This document shows, one piece after another, positions 53,752 through 62,291 of a stretch of 64,000 bases of DNA. Source of the DNA: Gordonia humi (lineage in GTDB: Bacteria > Actinomycetota > Actinomycetes > Mycobacteriales > Mycobacteriaceae); contig NZ_JACIFP010000001.1 of the NCBI RefSeq assembly GCF_014197435.1, positions 3,410,001-3,474,000 on the forward strand, read 5' to 3'. The number at the start of each line of letters is the position of its first letter. Within the stretch, counting starts at the first letter, position 1. Under the pieces are notes generated by a model. That model ran no database searches and was not told the DNA's origin. It saw nothing but the letters and a program-made list of their open reading frames with translations. The translations under genes and the position numbers were made by a program.

Positions 53752-55524
53752 GTGCCCGAACTCCCGCTGATGCGCCGCGGACTCGACTACCTCGGCGTGG
53801 CTCGCCCCACCGTCGATCGTGACATCGACCGCACCGGCGAATACGGCAGTTCCCTGGCCCGGATGCACGACGACGAGCCGGAGGTCGGCCCGCTCAACGC
53901 GCTCGAGACCGCGAGGCTGCGTCGTATCCAGCTGTTCGGAACCACCGGATCGGTCCTGATCCTGATCGGCTCGCTGGGCACCGGCATGCTCCCCGTCCTG
54001 CAGAATCCGATCGTCGGCACCCGGATCCTGTCGCTGCCCTCGCGGATGTACTCGACCGCGCTGACGGTCTCCATCGGCGGGATGATGACGCTGGTCCTCG
54101 CGTGGCTCCTGCTGGCCAGGTTCACCATCGGCCGCTTCGGCGTCGAGGTGGCGGAGGGACGCAGTCCGGCGCGCCGGATGTCGCGGAGCCAGCTCTATCA
54201 GACGATGGTCATGTGGACGGTTCCGCTGATCATCGCCCCGCCGATCCTGAGCAAGGACGTCTACTCGTACCTCGCCCAGAGCGCCATCGCCTATCGCGGG
54301 ATGGACCCGTACACCTACAGCCCGATGCGCGGACTCGGCGTCGACCATCCGCTGACCCTGTCGGTACCGAACCTGTGGAAGGACACGCCGGCGCCGTACG
54401 GCCCGCTGTTCCTGTGGCTCGGCGAGCACATCACGGCGATCACCGGGGACAACATCACCGTCGCCGTGCTGCTGCACCGGGTGATCGCACTCTGCGGTGT
54501 CGCGATGATCGTCTGGGCGCTCCCCCGCCTCGCGCGCCGGTGCGGCGTGTCGAGCGTGGCCGCACTCTGGCTCGGTGCCCTCAACCCGCTGGTGATCCTG
54601 CATCTGATCGGCGGCGTCCACAACGAGGCCCTCATGCTCGGCATGATGCTGGTCGGCATGGAGTGGTGCTTCCACGCGATCGACTCGGCCGACCCGCTGC
54701 GCAGTCGCGATCGGCCGCTGCCGTCCAGAACCGGCTGGATCCTGCTCGCGGGCGTCGCGATCATCGCGGCGTCGTCGATGGTCAAGGTGTCCTCGATTCT
54801 GGCTCTCGGCTTCATCGGCATCCATCTCGCTCGACGGTGGGGCGCCACGCTTCCCGCCTTGCGCAACGCGCCGATACGACGGTGGTGGGAGCGGTCGAAG
54901 ACCTCGTTCGTGGCCGTGGTGAAGTCGGCCGCGCTCATGTCGGCCGTGACGATCGTGGTGATCGTCGGCGTCTGCGCCGGAACGGGCCTCGGATTCGGAT
55001 GGACGGGCACCCTGACTACCGGCGGCATCGTCCGCTCGTGGATGTCGATGCCGACCCTGCTCGGCGTCGTCTCGGGCCGGATCGGACTGTGGCTCGGTCT
55101 CGGCGAACAGACGCAGGCGATCCTCGACGTCGCACGACCCATCGGCCAACTGGTCGCGGCCGTGCTCGTGGTGCGCTGGCTGCTGGCCTGCCTGTCCGGG
55201 CGGGTGCACCCGCTCGGCGCGCTGGGCATCGCCATGACGACGTTCGTCGTCTTCTTCCCCTTCGTTCAGGCCTGGTATCTGCTGTGGGCGATCATCCCGC
55301 TCGCGGCCTGGGCCACCACCCGCTGGTTCCGCGTCGGCACCGTCGTGATCTCGGCCGTCATGTCGGTGGTCGTGATGCCGACCAGTTCGGACACTCCGCC
55401 GCTCGTCGTCGCCCAAGGCCTGGCGACCGGGATCGTCATGGTCGCGGTGATGGCGATGGTCTTCTTCTCGGGCAGCCCGCTGCGGCTGCGGATCGCGCGT
55501 CGACATCGTTCCCGGACCCGGTGA
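53752..55524 (+). CDS. mptB: MptB-like alpha-(1->6)-mannopyranosyltransferase
   Basis: Polytopic GT-C glycosyltransferase of 590 residues (Rv1459c-like, 591) that uses polyprenyl-phosphomannose to build the proximal alpha-1,6-mannan of lipomannan/lipoarabinomannan. About 13 hydrophobic helices from residue ~60. The first extracellular loop has LSKDVYSYLAQSAIAYRGMDPY, with the acidic residue expected of GT-C catalytic loops, and DTPAPYGPLFLW. GTG start; divergent from sufR with 130 bases between them. M. tuberculosis keeps the same neighbour order. Confidence 0.93.
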   Translation: MPELPLMRRGLDYLGVARPTVDRDIDRTGEYGSSLARMHDDEPEVGPLNALETARLRRIQLFGTTGSVLILIGSLGTGMLPVLQNPIVGTRILSLPSRMYSTALTVSIGGMMTLVLAWLLLARFTIGRFGVEVAEGRSPARRMSRSQLYQTMVMWTVPLIIAPPILSKDVYSYLAQSAIAYRGMDPYTYSPMRGLGVDHPLTLSVPNLWKDTPAPYGPLFLWLGEHITAITGDNITVAVLLHRVIALCGVAMIVWALPRLARRCGVSSVAALWLGALNPLVILHLIGGVHNEALMLGMMLVGMEWCFHAIDSADPLRSRDRPLPSRTGWILLAGVAIIAASSMVKVSSILALGFIGIHLARRWGATLPALRNAPIRRWWERSKTSFVAVVKSAALMSAVTIVVIVGVCAGTGLGFGWTGTLTTGGIVRSWMSMPTLLGVVSGRIGLWLGLGEQTQAILDVARPIGQLVAAVLVVRWLLACLSGRVHPLGALGIAMTTFVVFFPFVQAWYLLWAIIPLAAWATTRWFRVGTVVISAVMSVVVMPTSSDTPPLVVAQGLATGIVMVAVMAMVFFSGSPLRLRIARRHRSRTR

Positions 55525-55623
55525 CGCACCGGCCGATCCTCGGCGACGCCGCGGATGTGCGCCCCGGCACATCGGTCTCACCCGATGGCCGTTCACCGGC
55601 CGTCCTCGCCTAGGCTGATCATC

Positions 55624-56589
55624 GTGCACGACGCCTCAACCTCCCCGAACGGTTCGGCCGACCGCGCCGCGGGCGAGACCACGCTGAGCATTCAGGGTCT
55701 GATCAAGCGGTACGGCGACGTCGTCGCGGTCGACGGCCTCGACCTGCGGATGCGACGCGGCGAGGTCGTGGCCCTCCTCGGTCCCAACGGCGCCGGTAAA
55801 ACGACGACCGTCGAGATCTGTGAGGGGTTCGCCGGACCCGACGCCGGGAGCGTCCGCGTCCTCGGTCTCGATCCGGTGGCCGACAACGACGAACTCCGCA
55901 GCCGCATCGGGGTGATGCTGCAGGGCGGCGGAGCCTATCCGGGCGCCAAGGCCGCCGAGATGCTTCGGCTGTGCGCCGCGTACAGCGCCGACCCGCTCGA
56001 CCCGGACTGGTTGATGGACATCCTCGGGATCACCGACATCGCCAAGACTCCTTTCCGGCGACTGTCCGGCGGACAGCAGCAGCGACTGTCGCTGGCGTGC
56101 GCACTGGTCGGCAGGCCCGAACTCGTGTTCCTGGACGAGCCGACGGCCGGACTCGACGCTCACGCCCGGATCATGGTGTGGGAGCTCATCGCACGCCTCA
56201 AGTCCGACGGCGTCTCGGTGCTGTTGACCACGCACCACCTCGACGAGGCCGAAGAGCTCGCCGACCACATCGTCATCATCGACGCCGGACGCGCGGTCGC
56301 GTCGGGCACACCGGCCGACCTCGTCCGCAACGACGCCGAGGGGCAGCTCCGGCTCACCGCCGACGACGTCGACGACGCGGCGCTGTCCGCCGCGCTCCCC
56401 GACGGCTACACGAGCAGCCGGACGCCCGCGGGCGACCATGTGGTCCGCGGCGACATCGATCCGCGCATCGTCGCCGCCGTCGCCTCGTGGTGCGCCGACA
56501 ACGACGTGCTCGTCACCTCGATGACCGTCGACACGAACTCGCTGCAGGACGTGTTCCTGGAACTGACCGGACGCGAGGTACGCGCATGA
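55624..56589 (+). CDS. ABC transporter ATP-binding protein (Rv1458c-like)
   Basis: 321-residue ATPase of an export-type ABC system. Walker A GPNGAGKTTTVE (~residue 62), Q-loop MLQGGGAYPGAKA, signature LSGGQQQRLSLACAL, Walker B LVFLDEPTAGLD, H-loop LTTHHLDEAEEL. The C-terminal part (~230 onward) is a small DUF4162-like regulatory tail. GTG 55624 follows the hydrophobic-free start; a reading that begins at 55555 is longer but unsupported. Overlaps the permease (ATGA). Confidence 0.93.
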   Translation: MHDASTSPNGSADRAAGETTLSIQGLIKRYGDVVAVDGLDLRMRRGEVVALLGPNGAGKTTTVEICEGFAGPDAGSVRVLGLDPVADNDELRSRIGVMLQGGGAYPGAKAAEMLRLCAAYSADPLDPDWLMDILGITDIAKTPFRRLSGGQQQRLSLACALVGRPELVFLDEPTAGLDAHARIMVWELIARLKSDGVSVLLTTHHLDEAEELADHIVIIDAGRAVASGTPADLVRNDAEGQLRLTADDVDDAALSAALPDGYTSSRTPAGDHVVRGDIDPRIVAAVASWCADNDVLVTSMTVDTNSLQDVFLELTGREVRA

Positions 56590-57395
56590 CCGAATCCAGC
56601 GGCGCCGCCGTGCCGAACCGCTTCCCCGCGGGCACGTTCACCCCGCGGCCGTCCCCCGCTCCGCTGGTCAGGATGCTGGCCGCGCAGACCCGGATGGAAC
56701 TGACCCTGCTCCTGCGCAACGGCGAGCAGCTCCTGCTGACCCTGTTCATTCCGATCACCCTGCTCATCGGACTCAGCGTGCTGCCGATCGACACCGGCTC
56801 CGGCGACACCGCGGCCGCCCGCGCGACGACCTTCGTCCCGGCGATCCTCGCCGTCGCCATCATGTCGACCGCGTTCACCGGCCAGGCCATCGCCGTCGGC
56901 TTCGACCGCCGGTACGGGGCGTTGAAGAGACTCGGCGCGACGCCGATCCCCCGGTGGGGGGTCATCGCGGGCAAATCCGGCGCCGTCGTCATCGTGGTGA
57001 TCCTGCAGTCGCTGATCATCGGCGTCATCGGCTTGGCGCTCGGCTGGCGACCGTCGATCGTCGGACTGGCGCTCGGCGCGATCGTCATCGCCCTCGGAAC
57101 CGTCGCCTTCGCGACCCTCGGCCTGCTCCTCGGCGGGACCATGAAGGCCGAGGTGGTCCTGGCGCTGGGCAATCTCATCTGGTTCGTCCTCCTCGGGCTC
57201 GCCGGCCTGGTGGTCTTCGACGAGCACGTCCCCGACGCCGTGCACTGGGCGGCGCGCTGCAGTCCGTCCGGTGCTCTCACCGAAGCGCTCGTCCGGGCAC
57301 TCGACTCCTCGGTGGACTTTTTCGGTATCGGCGTCCTGGCGGCCTGGGCCGTCGTCGGCGGCGCCCTCGCAGTGAGGTGGTTCCGTTTCCAATGA
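56586..57395 (+). CDS. ABC transporter permease (Rv1457c-like)
   Basis: 269-residue ABC-2 type permease with six predicted helices (LLLTLFIPITLLIGLSVLP; VPAILAVAIMSTAFTGQAIAVG; VVIVVILQSLIIGVIGLALG; and three more), of the drug/antibiotic exporter family. Starts in ATGA shared with the ATPase and ends in ATGA shared with ctaA, so all three are translationally coupled. The substrate is unknown; its permanent place beside ctaA suggests a role connected with haem or cytochrome maturation, as inference. Confidence 0.9.
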   Translation: MTESSGAAVPNRFPAGTFTPRPSPAPLVRMLAAQTRMELTLLLRNGEQLLLTLFIPITLLIGLSVLPIDTGSGDTAAARATTFVPAILAVAIMSTAFTGQAIAVGFDRRYGALKRLGATPIPRWGVIAGKSGAVVIVVILQSLIIGVIGLALGWRPSIVGLALGAIVIALGTVAFATLGLLLGGTMKAEVVLALGNLIWFVLLGLAGLVVFDEHVPDAVHWAARCSPSGALTEALVRALDSSVDFFGIGVLAAWAVVGGALAVRWFRFQ

Positions 57396-58351
57396 CCGAC
57401 GCAGCAACGAGACCGTCCGTGCTCGGCTCGTGGGCCGGGTTCAAGAACCCGACCCAGCGGTTCCTGTACGGCTGGGCCGTCGCCGACCTCGCCGTCAACA
57501 TCCTGCTCGTCGTGACCGGCGGCGCGGTGCGTGTCACCGATTCCGGGCTCGGTTGTCCCACCTGGCCGCAGTGCACGTCCGGCTCCCTCACCCCCCACGC
57601 CGCGATGGGCGTTCACGGAGTGATCGAGTTCGGCAACAGGATGCTGACGTGGGTCCTCGTGATCGTCGCAATCGCAGCGTTCGTCGCGGCCTGGCGGCGT
57701 CGACCGGTCGACCGGCTCTCTCGCCGACTCACCCTCGGCATCGGACTCGGCGTCCCCCTGCAGGCCGTGGTGGGCGGCGTCACCGTGCTCACGAGTCTGA
57801 ACCCGTGGGTCGTCTCGTTCCACTTCCTGGCGACGATGCTGATCATCTCGCTGGCCTCGTGGCTGGTGGTCCACACACGTCCGGTTCTGCGGACGGACAC
57901 CCCGGCACCGGCTCCCGAGCTCATCTCGCGAATCGTCGTCGTGGCGGCGTGGGTGGTGTACGCCGTCACCTGGGTCACCGTGTATCTCGGCACCGTGGTC
58001 ACCGGCTCCGGTCCGCACGCCGGTGACATCGATTCCAAACGCAACGGTCTGCAGCCCACTCAGGCCACCCAGCTGCACGTCGACGCGGTGTGGACCCTCG
58101 TCGGCATCACTGCGGGCCTGATCCTCGTCGCCGTGGTCGCGAAGCTCGCGATGCGCCGCGCAGCGGTCGTCTTCGGCGGGATCATCGTGCTCCAGGGCCT
58201 GATCGGCTACATCCAGTACGCGACGAACCTGCCCGAGTGGATGGTGGTCCTGCACATGTTCGGCAGCGCGCTCCTCATGGTCGGCGCCACGTACCTGCTG
58301 GTGTCGGCGACGCGCGCCCACCGCGCCGCGAGCGTGAGCGGCGTCATCTGA
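57392..58351 (+). CDS. ctaA: haem A synthase CtaA
   Basis: 319-residue membrane enzyme (COX15/CtaA, Rv1456c-like) that oxidises haem O to haem A for cytochrome aa3 oxidase. Eight helices; haem-ligand histidines in GVHGVIEFGNRMLT, VVSFHFLATML, ATQLHVDAVWTL and VVLHMFGSALL. The first loop has the cysteine pair GLGCPTWPQC typical of actinobacterial and Bacillus enzymes. ATG 57392 overlaps the permease stop. Its end overlaps the convergent membrane-protein gene by eight bases. Confidence 0.95.
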   Translation: MTDAATRPSVLGSWAGFKNPTQRFLYGWAVADLAVNILLVVTGGAVRVTDSGLGCPTWPQCTSGSLTPHAAMGVHGVIEFGNRMLTWVLVIVAIAAFVAAWRRRPVDRLSRRLTLGIGLGVPLQAVVGGVTVLTSLNPWVVSFHFLATMLIISLASWLVVHTRPVLRTDTPAPAPELISRIVVVAAWVVYAVTWVTVYLGTVVTGSGPHAGDIDSKRNGLQPTQATQLHVDAVWTLVGITAGLILVAVVAKLAMRRAAVVFGGIIVLQGLIGYIQYATNLPEWMVVLHMFGSALLMVGATYLLVSATRAHRAASVSGVI

Positions 58352-59378
58352 TCCCGAACACTCCGACGAACATCGGGGTGTCGACCAGTGTGTGCGGGGC
58401 TATCGCGTGGTAGGCCCACACATGCGTCCACGCGTTCGCCGTCCGCACGGTGATGAACGTCTTGAACATGCCGGGACCGGTGTAGAAGAGCAGGACGTAC
58501 GCCACGGACAGCACCGCGTCCGACGGCGACGTGAAATCCGTCCATCCGTCCACCACGTGCAGGAGCGCGTACGTCACCCCGCCGAGGACCACGGTGGCGG
58601 GCACCGATCCGGTGACTCGGAGGAACCGGGGCACCAGGATGCAGTAGATGAACACCATCGCGGGCAGCACCGTGCCGGCGAACGAGAGCACGAAGGTCAC
58701 CGGCGCCCCGATCAGCGCCTGCCGTGCGGTCAGGTCCAGAATCGTCGAATCGGACACCGCGAGCTGCACCGCCGACTCGACGACCAGCACGGCGACGATC
58801 AGCATCAGGTCCGCGCGCCGGTCGCTCGAGCGCAGGTTCAGCTGCTCGGCGCTGTAGCGGCGACCGAACACCACCAAGGGAATCACCGCGTAGGCGACCA
58901 CGTTGTACGCCGCCCAGCAGATCGCCTCCGCGGGAGTCACCGGATCGCCGGACCGGATCACCATGTTGTCCAGGTGCAGCCCGAACGCGTGCCATCCGCA
59001 GAGGGCGCCGATGATCGACCCGACGACGAGTACCGCCGCCCCGTAGGCGACGACGGCGACGATCTCCCGTCCGGCCCGTGATCGGTCCGGTGCGCGCTCG
59101 GCGATGTCGGGGACCTCGCGTCGCCGGGTGAACAGGTACACCATCACCGCGAGGGCCGCGACCTCCAGATACATCAGATCCGCTCGGACGATCGCGTCCC
59201 CCGTCGGTGGGTCGACCAACGACGACGCGTGGAACGGCAGATGTCCGCCGGCGAATCCGTACAGGACGGCGTTGACGGCGATCAGGCCGACGACGGTGCC
59301 GACGACCACTGCTCGTGCGCTGATGCGAGCCGTCGACGGGCGATGCCGAGGTCGTGTGATTCTGCTCATACTCGGCAC
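58344..59378 (-). CDS. polytopic membrane protein of unknown function, under TetR control
   Basis: 344-residue membrane protein with eight or nine hydrophobic helices (first at ~25-43, AVVVGTVVGLIAVNAVLYGFAG). A short charged cytoplasmic loop lies near residue 87 (RRREVPDIAERAPDRSRAG). Late segment YALLHVVDGWTDF recalls the H-x2-D/E of CPBP-type proteins, but the family glutamate pair (EExxxR) is absent, so I do not assign it. GTG 59378 is preferred to ATG 59369 because an AGAGGGG ribosome site lies four bases upstream. Divergent from a TetR gene across a large palindrome, so it is probably the regulator's target. Confidence 0.8.
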   Translation of the reverse strand: MPSMSRITRPRHRPSTARISARAVVVGTVVGLIAVNAVLYGFAGGHLPFHASSLVDPPTGDAIVRADLMYLEVAALAVMVYLFTRRREVPDIAERAPDRSRAGREIVAVVAYGAAVLVVGSIIGALCGWHAFGLHLDNMVIRSGDPVTPAEAICWAAYNVVAYAVIPLVVFGRRYSAEQLNLRSSDRRADLMLIVAVLVVESAVQLAVSDSTILDLTARQALIGAPVTFVLSFAGTVLPAMVFIYCILVPRFLRVTGSVPATVVLGGVTYALLHVVDGWTDFTSPSDAVLSVAYVLLFYTGPGMFKTFITVRTANAWTHVWAYHAIAPHTLVDTPMFVGVFGIR

Positions 59379-59386
59379 GCTACCCC

Positions 59387-59423
59387 TCTTTCATACGTTC
59401 GTATAGTACGAACGTATGAAAGA
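59387..59423. promoter_or_regulatory. 37-bp perfect palindrome, TetR operator in a divergent promoter
   Basis: Arms TCTTTCATACGTTCGTA (59387-59403) and its exact reverse complement (59407-59423), separated by TAG. Each arm is itself built around ATACGTTCGTA, so the element can hold two dimers. It lies between the divergent membrane-protein and TetR genes, starting eight bases from the former's start codon and ending 18 bases before the latter's. Confidence 0.85.
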
Positions 59424-59441
59424 AGTCGGTAGTATGCGGTC

Positions 59442-60023
59442 ATGCCCGATCCGTCGTCACGCGCCGCGGTACTGACCGCGATCCTCGAGATCGTCGACGA
59501 CCGCGGCCTCGACTCGGTCAGCTTCCGCGAGGTGGCCGCGGCGGCGGGGGTGTCGATCGGAACCGTGCAGTACTACTGCCGCTCCAAGGACGAGATGCTG
59601 CGAGCCGCCTACGAGCACATCGCCGAACGGTTGGCCGCGCGTGTCGTCGCCGTCGCCGCGCCGACCGTCCGCGAGCACATCGACCTCGTCGCCCGCGAGT
59701 TGCTCCCCCTCGATCCGGAGCGGACCGCCGAGTCCCGCGTGTATCTCGCGTTCGCCGCGCGCGCCGCGACGTCGCCCTCGCTGCGCGCGGTGCAGCATCG
59801 GATCCTCGGCTCGTTACGAGACGGGCTCGTCGACGCGTTCGCCCACGCCGTGGCGGAGGGCTCGGCTCGGCCGGACCTCGACCCACGGGTGGCCGCCGTC
59901 ACGACTGCGGCGCTCGTCGACGGTCTGCTGTTGCACCGACTCACCGACCCCGACGAGGTGACACCCGCGACGGTCACCGACGCGCTCGACGCGCACCTGT
60001 CCGGACTGCTGCCGATCGAGTGA
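59442..60023 (+). CDS. TetR-family regulator
   Basis: 193-residue TetR regulator. HTH in residues ~8-50: VLTAILEIVDDRGLDSVSFREVAAAAGVSIGTVQYYCRSKDEML. C-terminal ligand domain resembles the BetI-like/TetR_C_6 group. It sits 18 bases downstream of the large palindrome, so it most likely represses itself and the divergent membrane protein. Ligand unknown. Confidence 0.92.
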   Translation: MPDPSSRAAVLTAILEIVDDRGLDSVSFREVAAAAGVSIGTVQYYCRSKDEMLRAAYEHIAERLAARVVAVAAPTVREHIDLVARELLPLDPERTAESRVYLAFAARAATSPSLRAVQHRILGSLRDGLVDAFAHAVAEGSARPDLDPRVAAVTTAALVDGLLLHRLTDPDEVTPATVTDALDAHLSGLLPIE

Positions 60024-60038
60024 GGCGGCGCCGTCGGG

Positions 60039-60398
60039 TCAGTCGACGATCTTGCGGTTGCGGGCCCGCGGGAAGTGCTTCTGTCCGGCCACCCAGCCGG
60101 CCATCCGGCGCCAGTGGCTCGGGGCCACCGTCGCGACCGAGGTGAGGTCGCGATCCCATTCGGCCGTCTCCAGGCCTTCGACGGCGTCGACGACGGCTTC
60201 GGCCGTGGCCATATCGGTGACGACGCGGTCGCCGAGGATGCCGTTCTCACCGACGAGGGTCACCCGGACACCCGCCTGACCGGCCGGCTGGAGCACGGCC
60301 TTGGCCGAACCGCCCTCGGCGGCGACGAAGCGACGGATGGAGGAGACCACGTCGGACGGTGCGGTCGCGGGCGTGCGCACTGCGGCATCTTCAGTCAT
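60039..60398 (-). CDS. small conserved hypothetical protein
   Basis: 119-residue soluble protein, convergent with the TetR gene. It has a LVGENGILGDRVVTDMATAEAVVDAVEGL core and a basic C-terminus (HWRRMAGWVAGQKHFPRARNRKIVD). No recognised domain. ATG 60398 was chosen; ATGs at 60407 and 60410 are possible. Divergent from the quinone oxidoreductase with about 34 bases between starts, the place of Rv1455 in M. tuberculosis. Confidence 0.7.
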   Translation of the reverse strand: MTEDAAVRTPATAPSDVVSSIRRFVAAEGGSAKAVLQPAGQAGVRVTLVGENGILGDRVVTDMATAEAVVDAVEGLETAEWDRDLTSVATVAPSHWRRMAGWVAGQKHFPRARNRKIVD

Positions 60399-60432
60399 GC
60401 GGGTCATCATACCGGCGTGCGAGAATGGATAC

Positions 60433-61398
60433 GTGCGCGCGATACACGTCACCCGCCACGGCGGGCCCGAAGTCCTGGCCACCGTCGAGGTCGACGACCC
60501 CGTACCCGGTCCGGACGATCTGTCGGTCCGGGTCCGAGCGGCCGGCGTCAACTTCATCGACACCTACCTCCGCGAGGGACGGTATGCGTCGTCTCCCCCG
60601 TACATCCCCGGTGCAGAGGGTGCGGGCGAGGTGATCGGCGTCGGCGCGAATGTGACCGGATTCGCGGTCGGCGACCGGGTCGCCTGGCCGGACGCACCCG
60701 GCTCGTACGCCGAGCTGGTGACGCTTCCCGCGGCCAAGGCCCTGCACATCCCCGACGGCGTGAGCGACGAGGTGGCCGGCGGCGCCGTCCTGCGCGGGCT
60801 GACCGTGCACTACCTCCTCGACGGCAGCGCGCACCCGACGGCCGGCGACACGATCCTCGTCCACGCCGGGGCGGGCGGAATCGGCTCGATCCTCACCCAA
60901 TGGGCGACGGCACGCGACATCACCGTGATCGCCACCGTGTCCTCCGATGAGAAGGAGTCCCTCGCGCGCGCGGCGGGCGCCGCTCACGTCCTGCGCTACG
61001 ACGAGGACATCGCGGGCCGAGTCCGTGAGATCACCGGCGGCGCGGGCGTCGCCGTGGCCTACGACGGTGTCGGTGCCGCGACGTTCGACGCGTCGATCGC
61101 CGCCACCGCGGTCCGAGGCACCGTCGTCCTGTTCGGCGCGGCGAGCGGCCCGGTGCCGCCGTTCGACCTCCAGCGACTCAACGCGGCGGGATCGCTGTCG
61201 GTGACGCGGCCGACGCTCGCGCACTTCATCGCCGATCCGGACGAGTTCGCCCGGCGCGCCGCCGACTACTTCGGGGCCATCGCCGACGGCACCCTCCGCG
61301 TGACTGTCGGCCAGACGTTCCCGCTCGCCCGGGCCGCCGACGCGCACCGTGCACTCGAGGCGCGGGCGACCACCGGTGCGACGGCGTTGATCCCGTGA
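60433..61398 (+). CDS. qor: quinone oxidoreductase (zeta-crystallin type)
   Basis: 321-residue MDR-superfamily NADPH:quinone reductase (Rv1454c-like, 328). N-terminal GVNFIDTYLREGRY, then GAEGAGEVIGVG, and the nucleotide motif VHAGAGGIGSILTQWA (~residue 143). No zinc-ligand cysteines, as expected. VAYDGVGAATFDASI is the late cofactor strand. GTG 60433; its stop overlaps the next gene in GTGA. Confidence 0.92.
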   Translation: MRAIHVTRHGGPEVLATVEVDDPVPGPDDLSVRVRAAGVNFIDTYLREGRYASSPPYIPGAEGAGEVIGVGANVTGFAVGDRVAWPDAPGSYAELVTLPAAKALHIPDGVSDEVAGGAVLRGLTVHYLLDGSAHPTAGDTILVHAGAGGIGSILTQWATARDITVIATVSSDEKESLARAAGAAHVLRYDEDIAGRVREITGGAGVAVAYDGVGAATFDASIAATAVRGTVVLFGAASGPVPPFDLQRLNAAGSLSVTRPTLAHFIADPDEFARRAADYFGAIADGTLRVTVGQTFPLARAADAHRALEARATTGATALIP

Positions 61399-62201
61399 GC
61401 CGCGAGCTCCAGATCCGCGCGGGTGCCGGAGTCGCCGCCTCTGCAGGCGTCCTCGCCCTCGCCGTCGCACGCCCGATGCCGGCCGCGCCACTGCTCGTCT
61501 GCTTCGCTCTGCTGCTCGGCATCGTCTTACTCGCCGCGGTGTGGCCGCGGACCGAGGACATCGCCGTCGAAGCCGCCCAGATCAAACGCGACATCGATGC
61601 GAAGAGCACCGCGAGCGCCAACGCCTTCGACACCGGCGCGACCGGCGCTGGCGCGCACCGAGCTCCGCCTCGTACGCCGCCGACCGCATCGACCGGTCCG
61701 TCGCCGGAGACTCGGCGCCAGCAGTGGGTCCGTGCCACCGAGCATCACGACGCCGTGCTGGGCGCATACGGCTCGTACGAGCTCGATCCGGCGATGCTGC
61801 TGAGGTATCCGGCGATGTGGGATCTCAGCGCGCAGCCGGTCATGGACTTCCACGACGCCCTCGATCTCGCGGGCAGTCTGCGGACCGAGCAGTTCACCGA
61901 CGGCCCCATCGCGTCCGACTACGTCGACGCCGTCTCGATTCTCCGCAGCGAGTGGCACAAGGTCGATCGCTTCGCCCGCAGCACCGGCACCGATCATCTG
62001 ACCGACGACGACGCCCGCGACTGCCGCCGCGCGCTGAAACTCCTCGACCACGCGAACGGCACGGCGGGCGCCGAACGCGCGACCTACCTGCAGCAGGTCA
62101 TGACGACCGTCGGGCGCCTCACCGACCGCGGGGTCGTCGCCGACGTTCCACGGATCCGCCTGGCGTTGGAGGCACAGGTCCGCCTGGCGCTGGAGGCGTG
62201 A
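61395..62201 (+). CDS. membrane protein of unknown function, coupled to qor
   Basis: 268-residue protein. Two adjacent N-terminal helices (AGAGVAASAGVLALAVAR; PLLVCFALLLGIVLLAAVW, ~residues 10-50) are followed by a ~215-residue cytoplasmic helical part with ETRRQQWVRATEHHDAVLGAYGSYELDPAMLLRYPAMWDL. Not recognised. The C-terminus ends in a repeat RLALEAQVRLALEA coded by a 24-base-spaced tandem duplication. GTG start overlaps the qor stop. Confidence 0.72.
   Translation: MSRELQIRAGAGVAASAGVLALAVARPMPAAPLLVCFALLLGIVLLAAVWPRTEDIAVEAAQIKRDIDAKSTASANAFDTGATGAGAHRAPPRTPPTASTGPSPETRRQQWVRATEHHDAVLGAYGSYELDPAMLLRYPAMWDLSAQPVMDFHDALDLAGSLRTEQFTDGPIASDYVDAVSILRSEWHKVDRFARSTGTDHLTDDDARDCRRALKLLDHANGTAGAERATYLQQVMTTVGRLTDRGVVADVPRIRLALEAQVRLALEA
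62155..62197. repeat. 19-bp direct repeat at the 3' end of the qor-coupled gene
   Basis: TCCGCCTGGCGTTGGAGGC at 62155-62173 and the same with one change at 62179-62197, in frame (24-base spacing), doubling RLALEA just before the stop. Confidence 0.8.
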
Positions 62202-62291
62202 GCCCCGCCCGGTGTCCCGTCCGACGCTCGTTGCCAGGCCGGCGGGCGCCCGACGACGAGCAGGAGCCGCTCGGTGAAGCGATCAGCCGTC

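Noticed and set aside
53677..55629. 650-residue minus-strand reading frame opposite mptB
   Set aside because: Low-complexity Arg/His/Asp-rich shadow of a well-defined membrane glycosyltransferase.
58344..59378. CPBP-family protease assignment for the TetR-controlled membrane protein
   Set aside because: A histidine in a late helix recalls the family but the defining glutamate pair and arginine are missing.
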